A stretch of DNA of 64,000 bases from Burkholderia sp. (GTDB lineage: Bacteria > Pseudomonadota > Gammaproteobacteria > Burkholderiales > Burkholderiaceae). Positions within the stretch are counted from its first letter, which is position 1. Each line of letters begins with the position of its first letter. Position numbers and translations under genes: made by a program. The stretch covers positions 1 to 64,000 of the forward strand of contig JAIRVP010000022.1 in the NCBI GenBank assembly GCA_031253835.1. Reading direction: 5' to 3'. Positions 8,901 through 15,822 of this stretch are shown here, piece by piece. The notes below the pieces were generated by a model. The model ran no database searches. It was given only the letters and a program-made list of their open reading frames with translations, and had not been told where the DNA came from.

Positions 8901-10670
8901 GACGTGCAGCTTGCTGCCTATGGGCTCAATGCTGGGCAGCAGCACGCGTTCCGGCATCTGCTTTCTTCCGGACCGGTTGGCCTGCTTCAGGGCCCGCCTG
9001 GCACCGGCAAGACGAGGTTCATCGCATCCTTCGTGCACTGGCTCATCTCCAAGGGAGGTGGCCAGCGTGTCCTTATTGCCAGCCAGTCACATGAGGCTGT
9101 CAACAATGCGATCGAGTCGTTGCTGCGCCTTCACAAGGGACGAGGTGAGACACGGCCGAGCCTCCTGCGGATTGGCTCTAAGGGCATCACCGACCGCATT
9201 CGACCGTTCCATACGTCTGAGTTGCGCGAAAGCTACCGGGTAAAGTTCGATGCCGCCGCCAAGAATCGGTTTGGTCAGCTCACCAAGGCGCTGGGTGTGG
9301 ACCGAACATTCGCATCTGAGCTGTTTGACCTAGACAAGAAAATCGGAACCCTCGCGCGGCGCTTAAGCACGGTACAGGAGGCCCTGGAAGACGACGAGGG
9401 GCAGTTGGCCGTTGATCGTGAGCGCAACCGCGTACAGCGAGCAAGAGTCCAGGATGCTTTCATCGCCGCGTTCAAGGACGTGGCAGGGCAGGAAACGGAC
9501 GGCGTGTCGCCACTTAGGGCATACGACCAACTGGTCAGCGCGTTGCACCTGAAGCATCCAAACGTCTCTCCGGCAGATGCCAGCGCGGCTCAGCGTGCAC
9601 TGAAGCTCACCAATGACTGGCTGGCTTCGCTGGGGTCGCCTGGGCGAAACTTCGAAGAGTTCTTGGCCAAAACGCGCAGCGTTGTATCGGCGACTTGCGT
9701 TGGCGTTGGGCAGACGCGCATCAAGATCGAGACGCAGGTGTTCGACTGGGTCATCGTTGACGAGGCTGCCCGGTGCACGCCTGGGGAGTTGGCGGTGCCC
9801 ATTCAGATGGCCAAGCGCGTCCTGTTGGTCGGTGATCACCTGCAGTTGTTACCGATGATGGACGAACAAATGCTCAGCGACCTTAAGGAAGTTGAGCCAG
9901 ACGTCTCGGTCGAGGAACTCGCGCGCAGCGACTTCGAGCGCGCTTTTACGTCGACCTATGGCCAGTCCGTCGGCGTGCGGTTGACGGAGCAGTACAGGAT
10001 GGACAGCGCCATCTGCGATCTGGTTTCGGAATGCTTCTACGAGGAGAGCGGTATCCGGCTGGTGACATCCGCGGCGCGAAAGTCGGCGCTGCAGCCGACC
10101 GATATTGGAGTGCCCTGGTTGTCCAAGCCGCTCGTTTGGATCGATGCCAGTAACGAACATATGAACTCCGAATATCGTCCGGAGGGAGAGACTACCATCC
10201 ACAACCGCAGCGAAGTCGACGCAGTCATCGCGGTGTTGGAGACGCTGGCGGCGGACACTGCCTTGGTCACGGCGCTAGCGAAGGTTGACGATGAGACGCC
10301 AATCGGTGTCATCTGTATGTATGCGGGGCAGAAACGTCAGATTGAGCTGGCGTGGTCGCGCCGTCCGTTCGATCCGAAGTTCAAGCGCCTGGTGCGTATC
10401 GACACTGTGGATTCCTACCAAGGTAAGGAGAACGCCATCGTCATCCTCTCCCTGGTGCGCAGCAATCCGAAAGGGTCACCGGGACACGTGGGAATTTCAA
10501 ACCGCTGCAACGTGGCTGTTTCGCGTGCCCAAGAACGACTAATTGTTGTTGGAGATGCGGAAATGTGGGGGAGTAGGGTTGATCCGAGGTCACCCATGCG
10601 TAGGGTCTTTGAGCACATGAAGAGCACCCCTGACCATGCCACGTTCCTTAAGGCATCGGAGGTTGCGTAA
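5961..10670 (+). CDS. NERD nuclease domain, tandem kinase and Upf1-like SF1 helicase fusion (defence candidate)
   Basis: This is a 1569-aa multidomain protein. Residues 1 to about 150 form a NERD (nuclease-related) domain with MEIDAVVV and EIKDW (near 64). A first kinase-like fold at about 285 to 470 has HRDL near 338 but lost the following Asn (PRSIWV) and the DFG (TGF instead), so it looks dead. A second kinase at about 485 to 690 keeps VMVKVW, HGDISPSN near 610 and IDPFD, so it may bind ATP. A C-terminal SF1B helicase has GPPGTGKT at 1011 to 1018, DEAA near 1267, GDHLQL, EQYRMD, VDSYQGKE and NVAVSRAQERL. The ATG at 5961 is preferred over 5850 because GGGGA lies upstream and the NERD domain starts soon after. 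Kinase plus COG1112-type helicase recalls Mokosh MkoA; NERD plus kinase recalls BREX PglW. It is followed after two bases by an unknown partner. Confidence 0.75.
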   Translation: MACKVRYLNSAGIMPREIKGIDALSKAFPPNWLLYVSLNCFPRNQSPMEIDAVVVMDDLILLLEIKDWNGKLTYKGDRWFVNGAPRKRSAVVLVDEKAKKLKSVIQGQSSLAGAFYVDSRVVFTGTANAANLQPQEQARCLTLVEAMAIGDPTKRHLYVKRGKVSLTKACSLEAEFDRVFNNTQLFQRLEADWAGYTVTEKDIFVHPKQVWRDHLAERSEEKRLKAMVRTWSFNNLPVGLNSSEMRKLVAMRETNAFAYLQDVGSELISRQRVLREIATPDEEVSTEHFEVRQIAPGWYPLDQYIVRNTDALSVLDRITIVMSLLGIVAELHRVNVTHRDLGPRSIWVGGHSDLALTGFMSCQLPDKTTVMDWLKDLRGYAGFLPEDVSGCPSTGRQRDVYSCAYLATQVLIGEVPKTSDIEATVAALPPELKNLGDWVRRGLSADPSSRYASAAELTDAFAVVVEAGPADGFDQSLLDRFETIDVPYARWPLSAVVSSSSQKQVYEHINGATTVMVKVWMSWLRGRSTQSDCALLKLLLSVDQLIDAPLKGLPRFLARGLSPLGAFVVYERSDGAPLAELNSLPENTGLELAADLLRTVISLHERSCEHGDISPSNVLVNVDDRTICLIDPFDISQVGDGVSRTPSMLPDNWELLPQAAIDRFAALKAVQMLLVLDPSSAAGALQSELDAELKKPVIESLQYALAKVSQAVEALTAAEVIEFHLKTEGPTHGFSQADKLYVRRRIEQSGAVTFDLTTEKSQLVLKGTGIELQQHYFRQTFFATLERESRSAHGDLPIRVAVQEGGISGFEELYAYLCSHERFTVLPAEEDHSAPPTQFEVTWHWTKLLEIEEESRVEIAVTEILAQKGQALVLAYENLGRDFDFDEDDSIDVFVGNRKIGYVDLSASSLPSAIGIVCERGNISDGDHLRLAERREQTSMERRSRAVRRILDGRSVIGDLVEYFDPHKSVSPKSFDLSIDDVQLAAYGLNAGQQHAFRHLLSSGPVGLLQGPPGTGKTRFIASFVHWLISKGGGQRVLIASQSHEAVNNAIESLLRLHKGRGETRPSLLRIGSKGITDRIRPFHTSELRESYRVKFDAAAKNRFGQLTKALGVDRTFASELFDLDKKIGTLARRLSTVQEALEDDEGQLAVDRERNRVQRARVQDAFIAAFKDVAGQETDGVSPLRAYDQLVSALHLKHPNVSPADASAAQRALKLTNDWLASLGSPGRNFEEFLAKTRSVVSATCVGVGQTRIKIETQVFDWVIVDEAARCTPGELAVPIQMAKRVLLVGDHLQLLPMMDEQMLSDLKEVEPDVSVEELARSDFERAFTSTYGQSVGVRLTEQYRMDSAICDLVSECFYEESGIRLVTSAARKSALQPTDIGVPWLSKPLVWIDASNEHMNSEYRPEGETTIHNRSEVDAVIAVLETLAADTALVTALAKVDDETPIGVICMYAGQKRQIELAWSRRPFDPKFKRLVRIDTVDSYQGKENAIVILSLVRSNPKGSPGHVGISNRCNVAVSRAQERLIVVGDAEMWGSRVDPRSPMRRVFEHMKSTPDHATFLKASEVA

Positions 10671-10672
10671 AC

Positions 10673-12037
10673 ATGAATGAGAACAACACTTTCGAGACGA
10701 ACACGTTCGGGTTCAACCTTCCTTGCCGTCAGTTCGTAATCGCAGCCGAGAGGACGAAGGAACGACGCCTGCCTATGGTGGATGAGTTCATCCTGAGAGC
10801 CCTTCTCGTGGTGAAGTCCATCTCAGCGGACAGGTTGGCGCGCTTCTTCGGCTTTGAAGGTCGGGACCTGGGCATCGCTGTATCTGATCTGCAGTCGCGT
10901 AGCTTGGTCACGGTGGATGGCGACAACCTCAGCTTGCATCCGTCGGCGATGGAAATGTTTCGAACATCTACCGAAGACGTACCGACCATTACGGTGGCAG
11001 AACCGTTGAACGCAGATGTCTGGTTTGATCTGGTGACCAAGAACATGGTGAGCGGCCGTGGACTACGCAACATTCCGCACCTCATTCCGATTCCGTTGCG
11101 TCAGCAGATAGACGAGGCGGAGGCCCGCGCGGCGTTCCACGACAATTTCCGCGACTACTTGCGGATTGCGCGCAATGATCAGAAGGCGGACCAGTGGAGC
11201 CTTTATTCTATTCTTGACGTGCACGCTGGCCGCTACAGCTTTGTTCAGATTGGCGGCAGCGAACGGCTGACGTTGCAGGGTGCGCCCAGGCTCGAGTCGC
11301 ACTTAAATCTGAGTGAGAACGACTCTAGGGGGCGCGGAAAGCAGTTAACAGAGGCAATGTCCATCGAGCTGCGCAAGCTGGATCATGTCAACCCAAGCCA
11401 AATTTCCTTCAGCGAGTTCGCTCGCATGTTCAACCACCGAGACTGGTCGCAGTGGTTTCGGCCCGAGGGGCACTTCGATTTAGCCAGTTGGTTTCAGCTG
11501 GAGATGAACAGCAGCCCGGCCGGCACGGTTCCGCTGGTGGGCTACCCGTACGTCGAACGCAACCGACGAGCCATTACCTCGCTGCTCGAGGATGCGCCGC
11601 TGGACTTCAGCGGGGACCATCGTTGGCAGACTTGGTGGCTTAGGCCTGGTGGCTCGCTGTGGGGGGCAACGGAGGATGTGCCGGCGACCCTCGAAGCACT
11701 GCGGGGCGTCATCAGAGCGCGGGCGAAAGGAGGGATGCTCTCGTCCGTAGTGATCTCGCCGGCCTCAGTGGCCGACGCTTTGTCAAAGACGTTCACTCGA
11801 GTCTTTGACATGGGTGTCCGCGCACCAACAAAGAAGGTGCCAACAGCGCTTGAGGTAGTCCTCATCGCTGAGCGGGTTGCTGTTGTCTCAGTGATGGTTG
11901 CCCTGAGCGAATCGGTGTGTGTGCCAATTGGCTATGCAACCAACGACGAAGCCCGGGTTCGACGTATTGCAGAGCTGAGCGGCATTGGTGAGCTGGTTCG
12001 CGAGGGGACCCGCTTATGGCCACAACCGGGTCGCTAG
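10673..12037 (+). CDS. unknown winged-helix-like partner of the NERD-kinase-helicase
   Basis: I do not recognise this 454-aa protein. Residues about 33 to 95 look like a winged helix (DEFILRALLVVKSISADRLA, then a dimerisation-like strand pair, RSLVTVDGDNLSLHP). The rest is mixed alpha/beta with many aromatic residues in the centre (DWSQWFRPEGHFDLASWFQ) and a C-terminal hydrophobic strand and helix. No HKD, HNH, TOPRIM or Walker motif was found, so it is not an obvious nuclease or ATPase. The start is two bases after the stop of the helicase gene, and a GGAGG inside that gene's end serves as ribosome site, so the two are certainly one operon. The tight coupling suggests a subunit, sensor or DNA-binding adaptor of the same system. 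Confidence 0.7.
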   Translation: MNENNTFETNTFGFNLPCRQFVIAAERTKERRLPMVDEFILRALLVVKSISADRLARFFGFEGRDLGIAVSDLQSRSLVTVDGDNLSLHPSAMEMFRTSTEDVPTITVAEPLNADVWFDLVTKNMVSGRGLRNIPHLIPIPLRQQIDEAEARAAFHDNFRDYLRIARNDQKADQWSLYSILDVHAGRYSFVQIGGSERLTLQGAPRLESHLNLSENDSRGRGKQLTEAMSIELRKLDHVNPSQISFSEFARMFNHRDWSQWFRPEGHFDLASWFQLEMNSSPAGTVPLVGYPYVERNRRAITSLLEDAPLDFSGDHRWQTWWLRPGGSLWGATEDVPATLEALRGVIRARAKGGMLSSVVISPASVADALSKTFTRVFDMGVRAPTKKVPTALEVVLIAERVAVVSVMVALSESVCVPIGYATNDEARVRRIAELSGIGELVREGTRLWPQPGR

Positions 12038-12262
12038 ACTGCCAGCCATTTTGATCTGCGGCTACGTGTGCAGCCCAATTCGAAGCGACACGTCTACCGA
12101 TGACTGAATTCCAGCTGCACGCTGGCGGTACTTCGAACCACAAGTTATGTGTACCTCGACGAATGTCCGCTTCTTGAGCATGAGATGCGAAACTACGGGG
12201 GGCCGCTGCAGGAGACTACAGGCAGACGGCGATAAAGAACTCGATGGGGTCCGGAGAGAGGT

Positions 12263-13684
12263 ATGCAAGTTCAACAAGTCATTAGCCAACGGGTGTCCGT
12301 TGCCTTGGGCCGCAAACGCGGCGAGGCCGACAACTACGTAGACATCATCACGGGACCCAATGGCTGCGGCAAAACAGAGGTTCTGGAAGTCCTGCTGCAG
12401 TATGCGACGTCGTCGCTTCCGCGCCCATACAATCAGCATAATCGATGGCCTGTCGTCACCACTGACGGTAATCCGGACAGGGTCGTCGTTCAAACATTCA
12501 GCCCCTTCTCGCGCTTTCCGGCGCCGAGGGCCGACAGGATATCGCTCACGAGGAAATACACAGAGGACGAAGTTCAGCAAGACAAGTATGTCTGCGTCGG
12601 ACTTCACAAGTCCTCTCGAAATGTTGGCACCAGCTTATCCCGAAGAGTCTTGGAAGAAGCACTCTTTAGGTTAAGCGAAAATCCGCAATCGGCAGAAACT
12701 CTATTTTCTGTCCTGTACGAACTTGGCTTCCAGACCCGACTTAGCCTTGGATACAAGCCTAGAATTGGCTTCGCCGAGGCGTTCAGCACCGATGACCCCA
12801 GTCAGTTTCTGGACGCCTATCTTTCAAATGTGCGATATCACAATTCTTATCGCCAGCGTGATAAATTAATTCTCAGTGAACTAAATTCAGCTGATGCCAA
12901 AAATTTCATTGGCGTGCTCCGCCATTCAATCGGGGTCGTCAGAGACCACCGCCAAAGTCGCAGCAAAAACTACCAGCTTTCCATCTCGCTTCAAGATGTG
13001 CGCCGCGATTTCCACACCATTCAGGCCTTCGCATTGCTGCGTCGCCTCGACCTTCTTTCGCTAACATCTTGCGAACTTAGAACCAACGAACATGAATCAA
13101 TGGATGTTGCGAAGACCAGCTCCGGCCAGCAGCAAATGTTATGTGCTATTTTTGGTCTCGCCACATCCATGTCAAGCGGTTGCATCGCATTACTGGACGA
13201 GCCTGAGCTAAGCCTCCATCCTGAGTGGCAATTGAAGTTTGTGGACGCCCTTTTTAGAATTGTCCACTCGGTGCAGGACTCTCACATCATCGTGGCGACG
13301 CATTCCCCATTGGTGGTTCAACAAGCAGTACTCCATGGCGCAGACGTGGTCCAAATGGGAGACAAAGCGCGTAAACCAGCCTTCCCTTCGCACTCTTTAT
13401 CTGACAAGCCAGTATCAGTGGAGCAAGCTCTTGTTGATGTGTTCCACACTCCAATTGCTGGTAGTGCTCACGTCTCCAACGAAATCTTCCAAGCCGTCCT
13501 CAAAGGGGAAGCCGGCAGCATTGCTGAGAAGCAAGAGGCGCTAGCAACGCTTGAGCAACTCAATGAAATATATCAAGATGAGAAGGGCGGGAAGACAGTC
13601 CGTCTCGTCAGAGATGCAATTCGGTTAATAAATACGCCTGATGACTCGTCGCCCAATGGTGGTGCGCTCGGTCACGCCGAGTGA
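12263..13684 (+). CDS. ptuA: Septu protein PtuA, ABC/SMC-like ATPase
   Basis: This 473-aa ATPase has Walker A GPNGCGKT at residues 31 to 38, an ABC signature-like SSGQQQM near 286 to 292, Walker B ALLDEPELSLHPEW near 310 to 322 and an H-loop VATHSP near 344. This architecture, followed at once by an HNH nuclease gene, defines the Septu defence system, in which PtuA assembles into a complex that recruits and controls PtuB. The start has GGAGAG just upstream, and an in-frame stop at 12233 excludes a longer protein. The 225-base gap before it suggests its own promoter. GC is lower than in the preceding operon, pointing to a separate origin. No reverse transcriptase is near, so this is Septu and not the retron-linked form. 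Confidence 0.85.
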   Translation: MQVQQVISQRVSVALGRKRGEADNYVDIITGPNGCGKTEVLEVLLQYATSSLPRPYNQHNRWPVVTTDGNPDRVVVQTFSPFSRFPAPRADRISLTRKYTEDEVQQDKYVCVGLHKSSRNVGTSLSRRVLEEALFRLSENPQSAETLFSVLYELGFQTRLSLGYKPRIGFAEAFSTDDPSQFLDAYLSNVRYHNSYRQRDKLILSELNSADAKNFIGVLRHSIGVVRDHRQSRSKNYQLSISLQDVRRDFHTIQAFALLRRLDLLSLTSCELRTNEHESMDVAKTSSGQQQMLCAIFGLATSMSSGCIALLDEPELSLHPEWQLKFVDALFRIVHSVQDSHIIVATHSPLVVQQAVLHGADVVQMGDKARKPAFPSHSLSDKPVSVEQALVDVFHTPIAGSAHVSNEIFQAVLKGEAGSIAEKQEALATLEQLNEIYQDEKGGKTVRLVRDAIRLINTPDDSSPNGGALGHAE

Positions 13685-13690
13685 GACATT

Positions 13691-14482
13691 ATGACGTTTA
13701 GAGATAAGGCGGCACGCCTGACCCAACTGACTATGCTCAACGAAGCGGAGCATGATACGCTTAAAGCCGATGGCGTGCTAGATCATCGCCTATGGTCGGA
13801 TGGTGAATATCAGCATAAGAATTTGGTCGAAAAATTTAGAGCTGAAGTAAAGGAGCATTATTTTTGGCATCAAGGGTCGAGATGCTGCTATTGCAGCATG
13901 GAACTTCAGCTTCACGGTCGCGTTTTCGATGCCGAGCACATCCTCGACAAATCGGGTTTTCCGGAGTTCATGTTCTACCCAGATAATATTGCGGTAGCTT
14001 GCGTGATATGCAATACGCACAAGTCTGCGAAGTCAGTGCTTACTGATGGCGGCGTGCGACCACTTTCCATTCCAACGGAATCAGATGACTACAAGATTCT
14101 CCACCCACATCTGGACGAGTGGGGTCATCATTTGCGCTTCGACGATATTGGACGAATCTTGCCGGTTGATGGGAGCGCTAAAGGCATCGACACCATATCG
14201 ATATGTGCGATGGACGGCATTAACTTCATGCGGCTGGCGCAGAAATTTGCTCCTGCATCACGCAAGAATGCCTATGATTTAATGTGCAAAGTGGTTACCT
14301 ACACCAACCCTCGAAAAATCGAAGATGCACTCACAGTTATGCAAGGGCTGGCGGAACAATCACCCGATGCAATTGCAGTAGTTGCGACCCTTAAAGAGAA
14401 GGTCGCGCAGATGCAAGCTCAGAAGGCTGCGGAAGCTGCCGCTATCGCCGCCCCTGTATCTTCTGATGCCGACGATCGATAG
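13691..14482 (+). CDS. ptuB: Septu protein PtuB, HNH endonuclease
   Basis: This 263-aa protein carries a zinc-supported HNH fold: Cys65-x2-Cys68, the DAEH motif with His83, Asn99, Cys104-x2-Cys107 and His110 (CNTHK). This is the PtuB pattern, the DNA-cutting partner of PtuA. The gene starts seven bases after the ptuA stop, so the two are co-translated. The C-terminal third is helical and ends in an Ala/Gln-rich tail. All metal and catalytic residues appear present, so the nuclease looks functional. The gap of under 100 bases downstream leads into an IS30-type remnant, which did not damage the gene. Confidence 0.85.
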   Translation: MTFRDKAARLTQLTMLNEAEHDTLKADGVLDHRLWSDGEYQHKNLVEKFRAEVKEHYFWHQGSRCCYCSMELQLHGRVFDAEHILDKSGFPEFMFYPDNIAVACVICNTHKSAKSVLTDGGVRPLSIPTESDDYKILHPHLDEWGHHLRFDDIGRILPVDGSAKGIDTISICAMDGINFMRLAQKFAPASRKNAYDLMCKVVTYTNPRKIEDALTVMQGLAEQSPDAIAVVATLKEKVAQMQAQKAAEAAAIAAPVSSDADDR

Positions 14483-14569
14483 ACAGCGTGATTTCGCTAC
14501 CTCCCCCACCCGACGCTCCCTGCCGCAAAGCGGTCGCCCCATCTTTCACCTCGACCGTCCGCTTTTGGT

Positions 14570-15255
14570 TGCGGATTCAACCCGTCGATGCAACGAATTG
14601 ATGAAGGCGCTCAGCCGGTGTATCGAAGTTTAGCGTCTTTCGAGGCCGCTCATTGAGTCGCCGTTGAGCGTGGCCTGTGAATAGGCCGAGAGGTCGATTC
14701 CATTTGGGAAATACTGTCTGAGGAGCCCATTTGTGTTCTCGTTCGAGCGCCGTTGCCTAGGGCCCTGCGAATCACAAAAATAGACCTTGATGTCGGTGGC
14801 CACGGTGAAACGCGTGTGATCGGCCACCTCTTTGCCTCGATCCCAGATCAGTGATTTGTATAGTTCATGAGGAAGCTTGCCGGCGTGTCGGATCAATGCG
14901 TTGATGACCGTTTCCGTATCCTTACTGGCAACCTTCACTAGCATCACAAAGCGGCACTGACGCTCGACAAGAGTGACAATCTGGCTGTTCGCGCTGTCGA
15001 ACTGCAGATCAGTGCCAAGTTCGAATGGCGCCGTTGCTTTGGCTGTATGCCACCTGTTTCGGCCAGGATCCCTTTTTATCGAGGAATGGTTCCGATCAAA
15101 CAGCTGGGCGATCTGCTGCAGCGATTCGCCTTTGCGCCAGCGCTCCTACATTAACGCCTTCTGGCTCTCTGTATAGTAGATCCGCCGTCTCTGTTTCATT
15201 GCAACCTTGCTGCTATGCAGCGTCAAGTGTGTTGCATCGACGGGTTGAATCCGCA
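14570..15255 (-). mobile_element. internally deleted IS30-family element with perfect 25-bp inverted ends
   Basis: Bases 14570 to 14594 (starting TGCGGATTCAACCC) are the exact reverse complement of 15231 to 15255, so both terminal inverted repeats are intact over 25 bases. The 686-bp interior is clearly shorter than a full IS30 element of about 1 to 1.2 kb and holds only the two ends of a transposase. No matching 2 to 3 base target duplication is evident at the flanks. The element is non-autonomous but might still be moved by a related transposase elsewhere in the genome. Confidence 0.8.
14577..15199 (-). pseudogene. IS30-family transposase, broken
   Basis: From the ATG at 15199 the frame reads MKQRRRIYYTESQKALM, then a stop where Trp is expected, then ERWRKGESLQQIAQLFDRNH. 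This is the N-terminal helix-turn-helix of IS30 transposases. After ILAETGGIQPKQRR a large internal part is missing. The frame then changes to QIVTLVERQCRFVMLVKVA, running on to WDRGKE and NENTNGLLRQYFP, the C-terminal catalytic region. A further small deletion shifts the frame again before the normal ending LNERPRKTLNFDTPAERL. So there is one nonsense mutation, one large deletion and at least one more frame change. The protein cannot be made. Confidence 0.85.
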
Positions 15256-15393
15256 GCCGATCACGGCCCTTGATGAAGTGACGGCGAAGTAATCTCAGAC
15301 CTCATCTGACGCTGACTGATAGATCAGGTCTTGACTTACGCAAGTTATGGCGACGTTCCGGTCGGGCCTTCTCGCACCCGAACGCGATGGCAC

Positions 15394-15822
15394 TCATGAG
15401 TCGCCTCGTTTCCGATCGGAGCGAACTCGTCGAAGTTCGATGACATCGGGGGCGTTCAGTTTTGCTTTGAGTATATCATTTTCGAACATCAACACTTCGT
15501 TGATAGAGGCCAGGCGAGCAATATCGACTCGAAGGGCAGTAATTTCTTCGCGGAGTGTAGCGAGTTTAACCCGCTCATCCATAAGCTCATGATGTTTTTG
15601 GTCGCGCTGAACACGGTGGTCACGCCCTTGAGCGCTCCGGATGAGATCTGCGATGCCTGGGTAATGGTTATGGATGAGAGCTGGGCTTACACCAGCCTCT
15701 CGAGCGACAGACGCGATACTCAGCTTTGTCGCTTTCGAATGTGCGCGCCCTTTCTGAATACGATGAATTGCGAGGCGTAATTCCTTTTCGCGTGCCTCTC
15801 CGCTCTTGCGGGCGTCTGCCAT
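15394..15822 (-). CDS. ginD: GinD-like small HTH/coiled-coil protein of the integration module
   Basis: This 142-aa protein has a TetR-like helix-turn-helix at about residues 33 to 62 (IASVAREAGVSPALIHNHYP) and then a long heptad-rich helix (about 75 to 125) likely to form a coiled coil. It is the fourth gene of a cluster with three tyrosine recombinases. In GInt islands the fourth gene (ginD) is needed for recombination, and the small TnpC of Tn554 holds the same place. Its ATG overlaps the stop of the preceding recombinase by one base (TAATG), so translation is coupled. It probably binds the element ends or organises the recombinases, but its role is inferred from gene order. Confidence 0.65.
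   Translation of the reverse strand: MADARKSGEAREKELRLAIHRIQKGRAHSKATKLSIASVAREAGVSPALIHNHYPGIADLIRSAQGRDHRVQRDQKHHELMDERVKLATLREEITALRVDIARLASINEVLMFENDILKAKLNAPDVIELRRVRSDRKRGDS

Noticed and set aside
5961..10670. BREX PglW
   Set aside because: The N-terminal NERD plus kinase is similar, but the C-terminal Upf1-like helicase is atypical and no pglX, pglZ, brxA or brxC is in view.
12263..14482. Retron with PtuAB effector
   Set aside because: No reverse transcriptase or msr/msd-like repeat lies on either side, so plain Septu is simpler.
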